Positions 1 through 14,429 of a stretch of DNA of 64,000 nucleotides are shown here, piece by piece; position 1 is the first letter of the stretch; each line of letters opens with the position of its first letter. The stretch is taken from positions 27,770,249 to 27,834,248 of the forward strand of contig NC_049979.1 in NCBI RefSeq assembly GCF_000003815.2, written 5' to 3'. The stretch is from Branchiostoma floridae. Taxonomy: Eukaryota > Chordata > Leptocardii > Amphioxiformes > Branchiostomatidae. Below the pieces are notes generated by a model that searched no databases, was not told the DNA's origin, and saw nothing but the letters and a program-made list of their open reading frames with translations. The translations under genes and the position numbers were made by a program.

Positions 1-1632
1 ACGTTGCGCCTAAACGGAGCCCATATACTCAAGAATATCTCGAGAAAGAAGTATCACAACATTTTGCGGTTTTCATCTTTCCATTCCTTGCTAAGCAACC
101 TTTCCAACCATACCAAGATTATCAGGCCGGAACTTGAAGCCTAAGCTACAATCGCGTTATTACGTCATCCCCCTACCCGGTGCCGTGACAGGCGGTGTTC
201 CAAAAAAAGAGCTAGCGGTTGAGCCTAAACGGAGCCCATATACTCAAGAATATCTCGAGAAGGAAGTATCACGACATTTTGCGGTTTTCATCTTTCCACT
301 CCTTGCTTAGCAACCTTTCCATCCATACCAAGCTTGCCAGGTCGGAACTTGAAGCCTAAGCTACAATCGCGTTATTAAGTCATCCCCCTACCCGGCGCCG
401 TGACAGGCGGTGTTCCAAAATAAGAGCTAGCGGTTGCGCCTAAACGGAGCCCATATACTCAAGAATATCTGGAGAAGCAAGTATCACAACATTTTGCGGT
501 TTTCATCTTTCCACTCCTTGCTAAGCAACCTTTCCAATTATACCAAGCTTGCCAGGTCGGAATATGAAGCCGAAGCTACAATCGCGTTATTAAGTCATCC
601 CCCTACCCGGTGCCGTGACAGGCGGTGTTCCAAAAAAAAGCTAGCAGTTGCGCCTAAAGGGAACCCATATACTCAAGAATATCTCGAGAAGGAAGTATCA
701 CAACACTTTGCGGTTTTCATCTTTCCATTCCTTGCTAAGCAACCTTTCTAATTATACCAAACTTGCCAGGCCGGAACTTGAAACCTAAACTATAATCGCG
801 TTATTAAGTCATCCCCCTACCCGGTGCCGTGACAGGCGGTGTTCCAAAAAAAAGCTAGCGGTTGCGACTAAAGGGAATCCATATACTCAAGAATATCTCG
901 AGAAGGAAGTATCACAACATTTTGCGGTTTTCATCTTTCCACTCCTTGCTAAGCAACCTTTCCAACCATACCAAGCTTGCCAGGCCGGAACTTGAAGCCT
1001 AAGCTAAAATCGCATTATTAAGTCATCCCCCTACCCGGTGCCGTGACAGGCGGTGTTCCAAAATAAGAGCTAGCGGTTGCGCCTAAACGGAGCCCATATA
1101 CTCAAGAATATCTCGAGTATCACGACACTTTGCGGTTTTCATCTTTCCATTCCTTGCTAAGCAACCTTTCTAATTATACCAAACTTGCCAGGCCGGATCT
1201 TAAAACCTAAGCTATAATCGCGTTATTAAGTCATCCCCCTACCCGGTGCCGTGACAGGCGGTGTTCCAAAAAAAGCTAGCGGTTGCGCCTGAAGGGAACC
1301 CATATACTCAAGAATATCTCGAGAAGGAAGTATCACAACACTTTGCGATTTTCATCTTTCCATTCCTTGCTAAGCAACCTTTCTAATTATACCAAACTTG
1401 CCAGGCCGGAACTTGAAACCTAAGCTATAATCGCGTTATTAAGTCATCCCCCTACCCGGTGCCGTGATAGGCGGTGTTCCAAAAAAAGCTAGCGGTTGCG
1501 CCTAAACGGAGCCCATATACTCAAGAATATCTCGAGAAGGAAGTATCACAACATTTTGCGGTTTCCATCTTTCCATTCCTTGCTAAGCAACCTTTCCAAA
1601 AATAGCAAGCTTGCCAGGCCGGAACATGAAGC

Positions 1633-2005
1633 NNNNNNNNNNNNNNNNNNNNNNNNNNNNNNNNNNNNNNNNNNNNNNNNNNNNNNNNNNNNNNNNNNNN
1701 NNNNNNNNNNNNNNNNNNNNNNNNNNNNNNNNNNNNNNNNNNNNNNNNNNNNNNNNNNNNNNNNNNNNNNNNNNNNNNNNNNNNNNNNNNNNNNNNNNNN
1801 NNNNNNNNNNNNNNNNNNNNNNNNNNNNNNNNNNNNNNNNNNNNNNNNNNNNNNNNNNNNNNNNNNNNNNNNNNNNNNNNNNNNNNNNNNNNNNNNNNNN
1901 NNNNNNNNNNNNNNNNNNNNNNNNNNNNNNNNNNNNNNNNNNNNNNNNNNNNNNNNNNNNNNNNNNNNNNNNNNNNNNNNNNNNNNNNNNNNNNNNNNNN
2001 NNNNN
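1633..2005. other. assembly gap (373 N)
   Basis: Run of N inside the satellite. Satellite sequence of the same orientation stands on both sides, so the gap most likely hides more monomers. Confidence 0.99.
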
Positions 2006-5000
2006 TCCTTGCTTAGCAACTTTTCCAACCATACCAGATTACCAGGCCGGAACTTGAAGCCTAAGCTACAATCGCGTTATTAAGTCATCCCCCTACCCGG
2101 TGCCGTGACAGGCGGTGTTCCAAAAAAAGAGCTAACGTTGCGCCTAAACGGAGCCCATATACTCAAGAATATCTCGAGTAAGAAGTATCACAACATTTTG
2201 CGGTTTTCATCTTTCCATTCCTTGCTAAGCAACCTTTCCAACCATACCAAGATTATCAGGCCGGAACTTGAAGCCTAAGCTACAATCGCGTTATTACGTC
2301 ATCCCCCTACCCGGTGCCGTGACAGGCGGTGTTCCAAAAAAAGAGCTAGCGGTTGAGCCTAAACGGAGCCCATATACTCAAGAATATCTCGAGAAGGAAG
2401 TATCACGACACTTTGCGGTTTTCATCTTTCCATTCCTTGCTAAGCAACCTTTCTAATTATACCAAACTTGCCAGGCCGGAACTTAAAACCTAAGCTATAA
2501 TCGCGTTATTAAGTCATCCCCCTACCCGGTGCCGTGACAGGCGGTGTTCCAAAAAAAAAGCTAGCGGTTGCGCCTAAGGGGAACCCATATACTCAAGAAT
2601 ATCTCGAGAAGGAAGTATCACAACATTTTGCGGTTTCCATCTTTCCACTCCTTGCTAAGCAACCTTTCCAATTATACAAAGCTTGCCAGGCCGGAACTTA
2701 AAACCTAAGCTATAATCGCGTTATTAAGTCATCCCCCTACCCGGTGCCGTGACGGGCGGTGTTCCGAAAAAAAAGAGCTAGCGGTTGCGCCTAAACGGAG
2801 CCCATATACTCAAGAATATCTCGAGAAGGAAGTATCATAACATTTTGCGGTTCTTCATCTTTCCACTCCTTGCTAAGCAACTTTTCCAACCATACCAAGC
2901 GTACCAGGCGGAACTTGAAGCTAAGCTACAATCGCGTTATTAAGTCACCCCCTAACCGGTGCCGTGACGGGCGGTGTTCCGAAAAAAAAAAGAGCTAGCG
3001 GTTGCGCCTAAACGGAGCCCATATACTCAAGAATATCTCGAGAAGGAAGTATCACAACATTTTGCGGTTTTCATCTTTCCATTCCTTGCTAAGCAACCTT
3101 TCCAACCATACCAAGCTTGCCAGGCCGGAACTTGAAGCCTAAGCTACAATCGAGTTATTAAGTCATCCCCCTACCCGGTGCCGTGACAGGCGGTGTTCCA
3201 AAATAAGAGCTAGCGGTTGCGCCTAAACGGAGCCCATATACTCAAGAATATCTGGAGAAGCAAGTATCACGACATTTTGCGGTTTTCATCTTTCCACTCT
3301 TTGCTAAGCAACCTTTCCAACCATATCAAGCTTGCCAGGCCGGAACTTGAAGCCTAAGCTACAATCGCATTATTAAGTCATCCCCCTACCCGGTGCCGTG
3401 ACAGGCGGTGTTCCAAAATAAGAGCTAGCGGTTGCGCCTAAACGGAGCCCATATACTCAAGAATATCTCGAGAAGGAAGTATCACGACACTTTGCGGTTT
3501 TCATCTTTCCATTCCTTGCTAAGCAACCTTTCTAATTATACCAAACTTGCCAGGCCGGATCTTAAAACCTAAGCTATAATCGCGTTATTAAGTCATCCCC
3601 CTACCCGGTGCCGTGACAGGCGATGTTCCAAAAAAAAGCTAGCGGTTGCGCCTAAAGGGAACCCATATACTCAAGAATATCTCGAGAAGGAAGTATCACA
3701 ACATTTTGCGGTTTTCATCTTTCCACTCCTTGCTAAGCAACCTTTCCAATTATACAAAGCTTGCCAGGCCGGAACTTGAAGCCTAAGCTACAATCGCGTT
3801 ATTAAGTCACCCCCTACCCCGTGCCGTGACGAGCGGTGTTTCCAAAAAAAAGAGCTAGCGGTTGCGCCTAAGCGGAGCCCATATACTCAAGAATATCTCG
3901 AGAAGGAAGTATCACGACGTTTTGCGGTTTTCATCTTTCCACTCCTTGGTAAGCAACCTTTCCAACCATACCAAGCTTCCCAGGCCGGAACTTGAAGCCT
4001 AAGCTACAATCGCATTATTAAGTCATCCCCCTACCCGGTGCCGTGACAGGCGGTGTTCCAAAATAAGAGCTAGCGGTTGCGCCTAAACGGAGCCCATATA
4101 CTCAAGAATATCTCGAGAAGGAAGTATCACAACACTTTGCGGTTTTCATCTTTCCATTCCTTGCTAAGCAACCTTTCTAATTATACCAATCTTGCCAGGC
4201 CGGAACTTGAAACCTAAGCTATAATCGCGTTATTAAGTCATCCCCCTACCCGGTGCCGTGACAGGCGGTGTTCCAAAAAAAGCTAGCGGTTGCGCCTAAA
4301 GGGAACCCATATACTCAAGAATGTCTCGAGAAGGAAGTATCACAACATTTTGCGGTTTTCATCTTTCCACTCCTTGCTAAGCAACCTTTCCAATTATACA
4401 AAGCTTGCCAGGCCGGAACTTGAAGCCTAAGCTACAATCGCGGTATTAAGTCACCCCCTACCCGGTGCCGTGACGGGCGGTGTTCCGAAAAAAAAGAGCT
4501 AGCGGTTGCGCCTAAACGGAGCCCATATACTCAAGAATATCTCGAGAAGGAAGTATCATAACATTTTGCGGTTTCCATCTTTCCACTCCTTGCTAAGCAA
4601 CTTTTCCAACCATACCAAGCTTGCCAGGCCGGAACTTGAAGCCTAAGCTACAATCGCGTTATTAAGTCACCCCCTACCCGGTGCCGTGACGGGCGGTGTT
4701 CCAAAATAAGAGCTAGCGGTTGCGCCTAAACGGAGCCCATATACTCAAGAATATCTGGAGAAGCGAGTATCACAACATTTTGCGGTTTTCATCTTTCCAC
4801 TCCTTGCTAAGCAACCTTTTCAATAATACCAAGCTTGCCAGGTCGGAATATGAAGCCGAAGCTACAATCGCGTTATTAAGTCATCCCCCTACCCGGTGCC
4901 GTGACAGGTGGTGTTCCAAAACAAGAGCTAGCGGTTGCGCCTAAACGGAGCCCATATACTCAAGAATATCTGGAGAAGCAAGTATCACGACATTTTGCGG

Positions 5001-6187
5001 TTTTCATCTTTCCACTCTTTGCTAAGCAACCTTTCCAACCATATCAAGCTTGCCAGGCCGGAACTTGAAACCTTAGCTACAATCGCATTATTAAGTCATC
5101 CCCCTACCCGGTGCCGTGACAGGCGGTGTTCCAAAATAAGAGCTAGCGGTTGCGCCTAAACGGAGCCCATATACTCAAGAATATCTCGAGAAGGAAGTAT
5201 CACAACACTTTGCGGTTTTTATCTTTCCATTCCTTGCTAAGCAACCTTTCTAATTATACCAAACTTGCCAGGCCGGAACTTAAAACCTAAGCTATAATCG
5301 CGTTATTAAGTCATCCCCCTACCCGGTGCCGTGACAGGCGGTGTTCCAAAAAAAGCTAGCGGTTGCGCCTAAAGGGAACCCATATACTCAAGAATATCTC
5401 GAGAAGGAAGTATCACAACACTTTGCGGTTTTCATCTTTCCATTCCTTGCTAAGCAACCTTTCGAATTATACCAAACTTGCCAGGCCGGAACTTGAAACC
5501 TAAGCTATAATCGCGTTATTAAGTCATCCCCCTACCCGGTGCCGTGACAGGCGGTGTTCCAAAAAAAAAGCTAGCGGTTGCGCCTAAAGGGAACCCATAT
5601 ACTCAAGAATATCTCGAGAAGGAAGTATCACAACATTTTGCGGTTTCCATCTTTCCACTCCTTGCTAAGCAACCTTTCCAATTATACAAAGCTTGCCAGG
5701 CCGGAACTTAAAACCTAAGCTATAATCGCGTTATTAAGTCATCCCCCTACCCGGTGCCGTGACAGGCGGTGTTCAAAAAAAAGCTAGCGGTTGCGCCTAA
5801 AGGGAACCCATATACTCAAGAATATCTCGAGAAGGAAGTATCACAACACTTTGCGGTTTTCATCTTTCCATTCCTTGCTAAGCAACCTTTCGAATTATAC
5901 CAAACTTGCCAGGCCGGAACTTGAAGCCTAAGCTACAATCGCGTTATTAAGTCACCCCCCCCCCTTCCCGGTGCCGTGACAGGCGGTGTTCCGAAAAAAA
6001 AGAGCTAGCGGTTGCGCCTAAACGGAGCCCATATACTCAAGAATATCTCGAGAAGGAAGTATCACAACATTTTGCGGTTTTCATCTTTCCACTCCTTGCT
6101 AAGCAACCTTTCCAACCATACCAAACTTGCCAGGCCGGAACTTGAAACCTAAGCTATAATCGCGTTATTAAGTCATCCCCCTACCCG

Positions 6188-6627
6188 NNNNNNNNNNNNN
6201 NNNNNNNNNNNNNNNNNNNNNNNNNNNNNNNNNNNNNNNNNNNNNNNNNNNNNNNNNNNNNNNNNNNNNNNNNNNNNNNNNNNNNNNNNNNNNNNNNNNN
6301 NNNNNNNNNNNNNNNNNNNNNNNNNNNNNNNNNNNNNNNNNNNNNNNNNNNNNNNNNNNNNNNNNNNNNNNNNNNNNNNNNNNNNNNNNNNNNNNNNNNN
6401 NNNNNNNNNNNNNNNNNNNNNNNNNNNNNNNNNNNNNNNNNNNNNNNNNNNNNNNNNNNNNNNNNNNNNNNNNNNNNNNNNNNNNNNNNNNNNNNNNNNN
6501 NNNNNNNNNNNNNNNNNNNNNNNNNNNNNNNNNNNNNNNNNNNNNNNNNNNNNNNNNNNNNNNNNNNNNNNNNNNNNNNNNNNNNNNNNNNNNNNNNNNN
6601 NNNNNNNNNNNNNNNNNNNNNNNNNNN
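6188..6627. other. assembly gap (440 N)
   Basis: Run of N inside the satellite; the same repeat resumes after it. Confidence 0.99.
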
Positions 6628-7601
6628 TGGTGTTCCAAAATAAGAGCTAGCGGTTGCGCCTAAACGGAGCCCATATACTCAAGAATATCTGGAGAAGCAA
6701 GTATCACGACAATTTTTGCGGTTTTCATCTTTCCACTCTTTGCTAAGCAACCTTTCCAACCATATCAAGCTTGCCAGGCCGGAACTTGAAGCCTAAGCTA
6801 CAATCGCATTATTAAGTCATCCCCCTACCCGGTGCCGTGACAGGCGGTGTTCCAAAATAAGAGCTAGCGGTTGCGCCTAAACGGAGCCCATATACTCAAG
6901 AATATCTCGAGAAGGAAGTATCACAACACTTTGCGGTTTTTATCTTTCCATTCCTTGCTAAGCAACCTTTCTAATTATACCAAACTTGCTAGGCCGGAAC
7001 TTAAACCTAAGCTACAATCGCGTTATTAAGTCATCCCCCCTACCCCGTGCCGTGACAGGCGGTGTTCCAAAAAAAAAGCTAGCGGTTGCGCCTAAAGGGG
7101 ACCCATATACTCAAGAATATCTCGAGAAGGAAGTATCACAACACTTTGCGGTTTTCATCTTTCCATTCCTTGCTAAGCAACCTTTCTAATTATACCAAAC
7201 TTGCCAGGCCGGAACTTGAAACCTAAGCTATAATCGCGTTATTAAGTCATCCCCCTACCCGGTGCCGTGACAGGCGGTGTTCCAAAAAAAGCTAGCGGTT
7301 GCGCCTAAAGGGAACCCATATACTCAAGAATATCTCGAGAAGGAAGTATCACAACATTTTGCGGTTTTCATCTTTCCATTCCTTGCTAAGCAACCTTTCG
7401 AATTATACCAAACTTGCCAGGCCGGAACTTGAAACCTAATCTATAATCGCGTTATTAAGTCATCCCCCTACCAGGTGCCGTGACAGGGGGTGTTCCAAAA
7501 AAAAGCTAGCGGGTGCGCCTAAAGGGAACCCATATACTCAAGAATATCTCGAGAAGGAGTATCACAACATTTTGCGGTTTCCATCTTTCCATTCCTTGCT
7601 A

Positions 7602-7850
7602 NNNNNNNNNNNNNNNNNNNNNNNNNNNNNNNNNNNNNNNNNNNNNNNNNNNNNNNNNNNNNNNNNNNNNNNNNNNNNNNNNNNNNNNNNNNNNNNNNNN
7701 NNNNNNNNNNNNNNNNNNNNNNNNNNNNNNNNNNNNNNNNNNNNNNNNNNNNNNNNNNNNNNNNNNNNNNNNNNNNNNNNNNNNNNNNNNNNNNNNNNNN
7801 NNNNNNNNNNNNNNNNNNNNNNNNNNNNNNNNNNNNNNNNNNNNNNNNNN
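7602..7850. other. assembly gap (249 N)
   Basis: Run of N inside the satellite; the same repeat resumes after it. Confidence 0.99.
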
Positions 7851-8652
7851 CGGAACTTGAAGCCTAAGCTACAATTGCGTTATTAAGTCATCCCCCTACC
7901 CGGTGCCGTGACAGGCGGTGTTCCAAAATAAGAGCTAGCGGTTGCGCCTAAAATGAACCTATATACTCAAGAATACCTCGAGAAGGAAGTATCACAACAT
8001 TATGCGGTTTTCATCTTTCCATTCCTTGCTTAGCAACTTTTCCAACCATACCAAGATTACCAGGCCGGAACTTGAAGCCTAAGCTACAATCGCGTTATTA
8101 AGTCATCCCCCTACCCGGTGCCGTGACAGGCGGTGTTCCAAAAAAAGAGCTAACGTTGCGCCTAAACGGAGCCCATATACTCAAGAATATCTCGAGTAAG
8201 AAGTATCACAACATTTTGCGGTTTTCATCTTTCCATTCCTTGCTAAGCAACCTTTCCAACCATACCAAGATTATCAGGCCGGAACTTGAAGCCTAAGCTA
8301 CAATCGCGTTATTACGTCATCCCCCTACCCGGTGCCGTGACAGGCGGTGTTCCAAAAAAAGAGCTAGCGGTTGAGCCTAAACGGAGCCCATATACTCAAG
8401 AATATCTCGAGAAGGAAGTATCACGACACTTTGCGGTTTTCATCTTTCCATTCCTTGCTAAGCAACCTTTCTAATTATACCAAACTTGCCAGGCCGGAAC
8501 TTAAAACCTAAGCTATAATCGCGTTATTAAGTCATCCCCCTACCCGGTGCCGTGACAGGCGGTGTTCCAAAAAAAAAGCTAGCGGTTGCGCCTAAAGGGA
8601 ACCCATATACTCAAGAATATCTCGAGAAGGAAGTATCACAACATTTTGCGGT

Positions 8653-9005
8653 NNNNNNNNNNNNNNNNNNNNNNNNNNNNNNNNNNNNNNNNNNNNNNNN
8701 NNNNNNNNNNNNNNNNNNNNNNNNNNNNNNNNNNNNNNNNNNNNNNNNNNNNNNNNNNNNNNNNNNNNNNNNNNNNNNNNNNNNNNNNNNNNNNNNNNNN
8801 NNNNNNNNNNNNNNNNNNNNNNNNNNNNNNNNNNNNNNNNNNNNNNNNNNNNNNNNNNNNNNNNNNNNNNNNNNNNNNNNNNNNNNNNNNNNNNNNNNNN
8901 NNNNNNNNNNNNNNNNNNNNNNNNNNNNNNNNNNNNNNNNNNNNNNNNNNNNNNNNNNNNNNNNNNNNNNNNNNNNNNNNNNNNNNNNNNNNNNNNNNNN
9001 NNNNN
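8653..9005. other. assembly gap (353 N)
   Basis: Run of N inside the satellite; the same repeat resumes after it. Confidence 0.99.
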
Positions 9006-10578
9006 AAAAGAGCTAGCGGTTGCGCCTAGACGGAGCCCATATACTCAAGAATATCTCGAGAAGGAAGTATCACAACATTTTGCGGTGTTCATCTTTCCAC
9101 TCCGTGGTAGGCAACCTTTTCAATTATACAAAGCTTGCCAGGCCGGAACTTGAAGCTTAAGCTACAATCGCGGTATTAAGTCATCCCCTCACCCGGTGCC
9201 GTGACAGGCGGTTGTTCCTAAAAAAAAGAGCTAGCGGTTGCGCCTAAACGGAGCCCATATACTCAAGAATATCTCGAGAAGGAAGTATCATAACATTTTG
9301 CGGTTTTCATCTTTCCACTCCATGCTAAGCAACTTTTCCAACCATAGCAAGCTTGCCAGGCCGGAACTTGAAGCCTAAGCTACAATCGCGTTATTAAGTC
9401 ATCCCCCTACCCGGTGCCGTGACAGGCGGTGTTCCAAAATAAGAGCTAGCGGTTGCGCCTAAACGGAGCCCATATACTCAAGAATATCTCGAGAAGGAAG
9501 TATCACAACATTTTGCGGTTTTCATCTTTCCATTCCTTGCTAAGCAACCTTTTCAATCATACCAAGCTTGCCAGGCCGGAACTTGAAGCCTAAGCTATTA
9601 TCGCGTTATTAAGTCATCCCCCTACCCGGTGCCGTGACAGGTGGTGTTCCAAAATAAAGAGCTAGCGGTTGCGCCTAAACGGAGCCCATATATTCAAGAA
9701 TATCTCAGAAAAGCAAATATCACGACATTTTGCGGTTTTCATCTTTCCACTCCTTGCTTAGCAACCTTTCCATCCATACCAAGCTTGCCAGGTCGGAACT
9801 TGAAGCCTAAGCTACAATCGCGTTATTAAGTCATCCCCCTACCCGGCGCCGTGACAGGCGGTGTTCCAAAATAAGAGCTAGCGGTTGCGCCTAAACGGAG
9901 CCCATATACTCAAGAATATCTGGAGAAGCAAGTATCACAACATTTTGCGGTTTTCATCTTTCCACTCCTTGCTAAGCAACCTTTCCAATTATACCAAGCT
10001 TGCCAGGTCGGAATATGAAGCCGAAGCTACAATCGCGTTATTAAGTCATCCCCCTACCCGGTGCCGTGACAGGCGGTGTTCCAAAAAAAAGCTAGCAGTT
10101 GCGCCTAAAGGGAACCCATATACTCAAGAATATCTCGAGAAGGAAGTATCACAACACTTTGCGGTTTTCATCTTTCCATTCCTTGCTAAGCAACCTTTCT
10201 AATTATACCAAACTTGCCAGGCCGGAACTTGAAACCTAAGCTATAATCGCGTTATTAAGTCATCCCCCTACCCGGTGCCGTGACAGGCGGTGTTCCAAAA
10301 AAAGCTAGCGGTTGCGCCTAAAGGGAACCCATATACTCAAGAATATCTCGAGAAGGAAGTATCACAACATTTTGCGGTTTCCATCTTTCCACTCCTTGCT
10401 AAGCAACTTTTCCAACCATACCAAGCTTGCCAGGCCGGAACTTGAAGCCTAAGCTACAATCGCGTTATTAAGTCACCCCCTACCCGGTCCCGTGACGGGC
10501 GGTGTTCCGAAAAAAAAAAGAGATAGGGGTTGCGCCTAAACGGAGCCCATATACTCAAGAATATCTCGAGAAGGAAGT

Positions 10579-10678
10579 NNNNNNNNNNNNNNNNNNNNNN
10601 NNNNNNNNNNNNNNNNNNNNNNNNNNNNNNNNNNNNNNNNNNNNNNNNNNNNNNNNNNNNNNNNNNNNNNNNNNNNNN
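10579..10678. other. assembly gap (100 N)
   Basis: Exactly 100 N, the usual placeholder for a gap of unknown size, so monomer counts across it are unreliable. Confidence 0.99.
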
Positions 10679-11533
10679 CCATTCCTTGCTAAGCAACTTT
10701 TCCAACCATACCAAGCTTGCCAGGCCGGAACTTGAAGCCTAAGCTATAATCGCGTTATTAAGTCATCCCCCTACCCGGTGCCGTGACAGGCGGTGTTCCA
10801 AAAAAAAGCTAGCGGTTGCGCCTAAAGGGAACCCATATACTCAAGAATATCTCGAGAAGGAAGTATCACAACATTTTGCGGTTTCCATCTTTCCATTCCT
10901 TGCTAAGCAACCTTTCCAAAAATAGCAAGCTTGCCAGGCCGGAACATGAAGCCTAAGTTACAATGGCGTTATTATGTCATCCCCTACCCGGTGCCCTGAC
11001 AGGCGGTGTTCCAAAAACAGAGCTAGCGGTTGCGCCTAATTGGAGCCCATATACTCAAGAATATCTCGAGAAGGAAGTATTACAACATTTTGCGGTTTTC
11101 ATCTTTCCATTCCTTGCTTACCAACCTTTCCAACCATACCAAGCTTGCCAGGCCGGAACTTGAAGCCTAAGCTACAATTGCGTTATTAAGTCATCCCCCT
11201 ACCCGGTGCCGTGACAGGCGGTGTTCCAAAAAAAGAGCTAGAGGTTGCGCCTAAAGGGAGCCCATATACTCAAGAATATCTCGAGAAGCAAGTATCACAA
11301 CATTTTGCGGTTTTCATCTTTTCATTCCTTGCTAAGCAACCTTTCTAACCATACCAAGCTTGCCAGGCCGGAACTTGAATCCTAAGCTACAATCGCGTTA
11401 TTAAATCACCCCCTATCCGGTGCCGTGACGGGCGGTGTTCAAAAATAAGAGCTACCAGTTACGACTAAACGGAGCCCATATACTCAAGAATATCTCGAGA
11501 ATCAAGTATCACAACATTTTGCGGTTTTCATAT

Positions 11534-11763
11534 NNNNNNNNNNNNNNNNNNNNNNNNNNNNNNNNNNNNNNNNNNNNNNNNNNNNNNNNNNNNNNNNNNN
11601 NNNNNNNNNNNNNNNNNNNNNNNNNNNNNNNNNNNNNNNNNNNNNNNNNNNNNNNNNNNNNNNNNNNNNNNNNNNNNNNNNNNNNNNNNNNNNNNNNNNN
11701 NNNNNNNNNNNNNNNNNNNNNNNNNNNNNNNNNNNNNNNNNNNNNNNNNNNNNNNNNNNNNNN
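11534..11763. other. assembly gap (230 N)
   Basis: Run of N inside the satellite; the same repeat resumes after it. Confidence 0.99.
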
Positions 11764-13427
11764 CAACACTTTTCCACCATACCAAGATTACCAGGCCGGA
11801 ACTTGAAGCCTAAGCTACAATCGCGTTATTAAGTCATCCCCCTACCCGGTGCCGTGACAGGCGGTGTTCCAAAAAAAGAGCTAACGTTGCGCCTAAACGG
11901 AGGCCATATACTCAAGAATATCTCGAGAAAGAAGTATCACAACATTTTGCGGTTTTCATCTTTCCATTCCTTGCTAAGCAACCTTTCCAACCATACCAAG
12001 ATTATCAGGCCGGAACTTGAAGCCTAAGCTACAATCGCGTTATTACGTCATCCCCCTACCCGGTGCCGTGACAGGCGGTGTTCCAAAAAAAGAGCTAGCG
12101 GTTGAGCCTAAACGGAGCCCATATACTCAAGAATATCTCGAGAAGGAAGTATCACGACATTTTGCGGTTTTCATCTTTCCACTCCTTGCTTAGCAACCTT
12201 TCCATCCATACCAAGCTTGCCAGGTCGGAACTTGAAGCCTAAGCTACAATCGCGTTATTAAGTCATCCCCCTACCCGGCGCCGTGACAGGCGGTGTTCCA
12301 AAATAAGAGCTAGCGGTTGCGCCTAAACGGAGCCCATATACTCAAGAATATCTGGAGAAGCAAGTATCACAACATTTTGCGGTTTTCATCTTTCCACTCC
12401 TTGCTAAGCAACCTTTCCAATTATACCAAGCTTGCCAGGTCGGAATATGAAGCCGAAGCTACAATCGCGTTATTAAGTCATCCCCCTACCCGGTGCCGTG
12501 ACAGGTGGTGTTCCAAAACAAGAGCTAGCGGTTGCGCCTAAACGGAGCCCATATACTCAAGAATATCTCGAGAAGCAAGTATCACGACATTTTGCGGTTT
12601 TAATCTTTCCATTCCTTGCTAAGCAACCTTTTCAATTATACCAAGCTTGCCAGGCCGGAACTTGAAGCCTAAGCTACAATCGCATTATTAAGTCACCCCC
12701 CTACCCGGTGCCGTGACAGGCGGTGTTCCAAAATAAGAGCTAGCGGTTGCGCCTAAACGGATCCCATATACTCAAGAATATCTCGAGAAGGAAGTATCAC
12801 AACATTTTGCGGTTTTCATCTTTCCATTCCTTGCTAAGCAACCTTTTCAATTATACCAAGCTTGCCAGGCCGGAACTTGAAGCCTAAGCTATTATCGAGT
12901 TATTAAGTCATCCCCCTACCCGGTGCCGTGACAGGTGGTGTTCCAAAATAAGAGCTAGCGGTTGCGCCTAAACGGAGCCCATATACTCAAGAATATCTGG
13001 AGAAGCAAGTATCACGACATTTTGCGGTTTTCATCTTTCCACTCTTTGCTAAGCAACCTTTCCAACCATATCAAGCTTGCCAGGCCGGAACTTGAAACCT
13101 AAGCTACAATCGCATTATTAAGTCATCCCCCTACCCGGTGCCGTGACAGGCGGTGTTCCAAAATAAGAGCTAGCGGTTGCGCCTAAACGGAGCCCATATA
13201 CTCAAGAATATCTCGAGAAGGAAGTATCACAACACTTTGCGGTTTTTATCTTTCCATTCCTTGCTAAGCAACCTTTCTAATTATACCAAACTTGCCAGGC
13301 CGGATCTTAAAACCTAAGCTATAATCGCGTTATTAAGTCATCCCCCTACCCGGTGCCGTGACAGGCGGTGTTCCAAAAAAAAGCTAGCGGTTGCGCCTAA
13401 AGGAACCCATATACTCAAGAATATCTG

Positions 13428-13527
13428 NNNNNNNNNNNNNNNNNNNNNNNNNNNNNNNNNNNNNNNNNNNNNNNNNNNNNNNNNNNNNNNNNNNNNNNNN
13501 NNNNNNNNNNNNNNNNNNNNNNNNNNN
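13428..13527. other. assembly gap (100 N)
   Basis: Exactly 100 N inside the satellite, probably a gap of unknown size. Confidence 0.99.
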
Positions 13528-14429
13528 TGCGGTTTTCATCTTTCCACTCCTTGCTAAGCAACATTTCCAACCTTACGAAGCTTACCAGACCGGAACTTGA
13601 AGCCTAAGCTACAATCGCGTTATTAAGTCATCCCCCTACCCGGTGCCGTGACAGTGGTGTTCCAAAATAAGAGCTAGCGGTTGCGCCTAAACGGAGCCCA
13701 TATACTCAAGAATATCTCGAGAAGCAAGTATCACGACATTTTACGGTTTTCATCTTTCCACTCCTTGCTAAGCAACCTTTCCAACCATACCAAGCTTGCC
13801 AGGCCGGAACTTGAAGCCTAAACTACAATCGCGTTATTAAGTCACCCCCTACCCGGTGCCGTGACAGGTGGTGTTCCAACATAAGAGCTAGCGGTTGCGC
13901 CTAAACGGAGCCCATATACTCAAGAATATCTGGAGAAGCAAGTATCACGACGTTTTGCGGTTTTCATCTTTCCACTCCTTGCTAAGCAACCTTTCCAACC
14001 ATACCAAGCTTCCCAGGCCGGAACTTGAAGCCTAAGCTACAATCGCATTATTAAGTCATCCCCCTACCCGGTGCCGTGACAGGCGGTGTTCCAAAATAAG
14101 AGCTAGCGGTTGCGCCTAAACGGAGCCCATATACTCAAGAATATCTCGAGAAGGAAGTATCACAACACTTTGCGGTTTTCATCTTTCCATTCCTTGCTAA
14201 GCAACCTTTCTAATTATACCCAACTTGCCAGGCCGGAACTTGAAACCTAAGCTATAATCGCGTTATTAAGTCATCCCCCTACCCGGTGCCGTGACAGGCG
14301 GTGTTCCAAAAAAAAGCTAGCGGTTGCGCCTAAACGGAGCCCATATACTCAAGAATATCTCGAGAAGGAAGTATCACAACATTTTGCGGTTTCCATCTTT
14401 CCATTCCTTGCTAAGCAACCTTTCCAAAA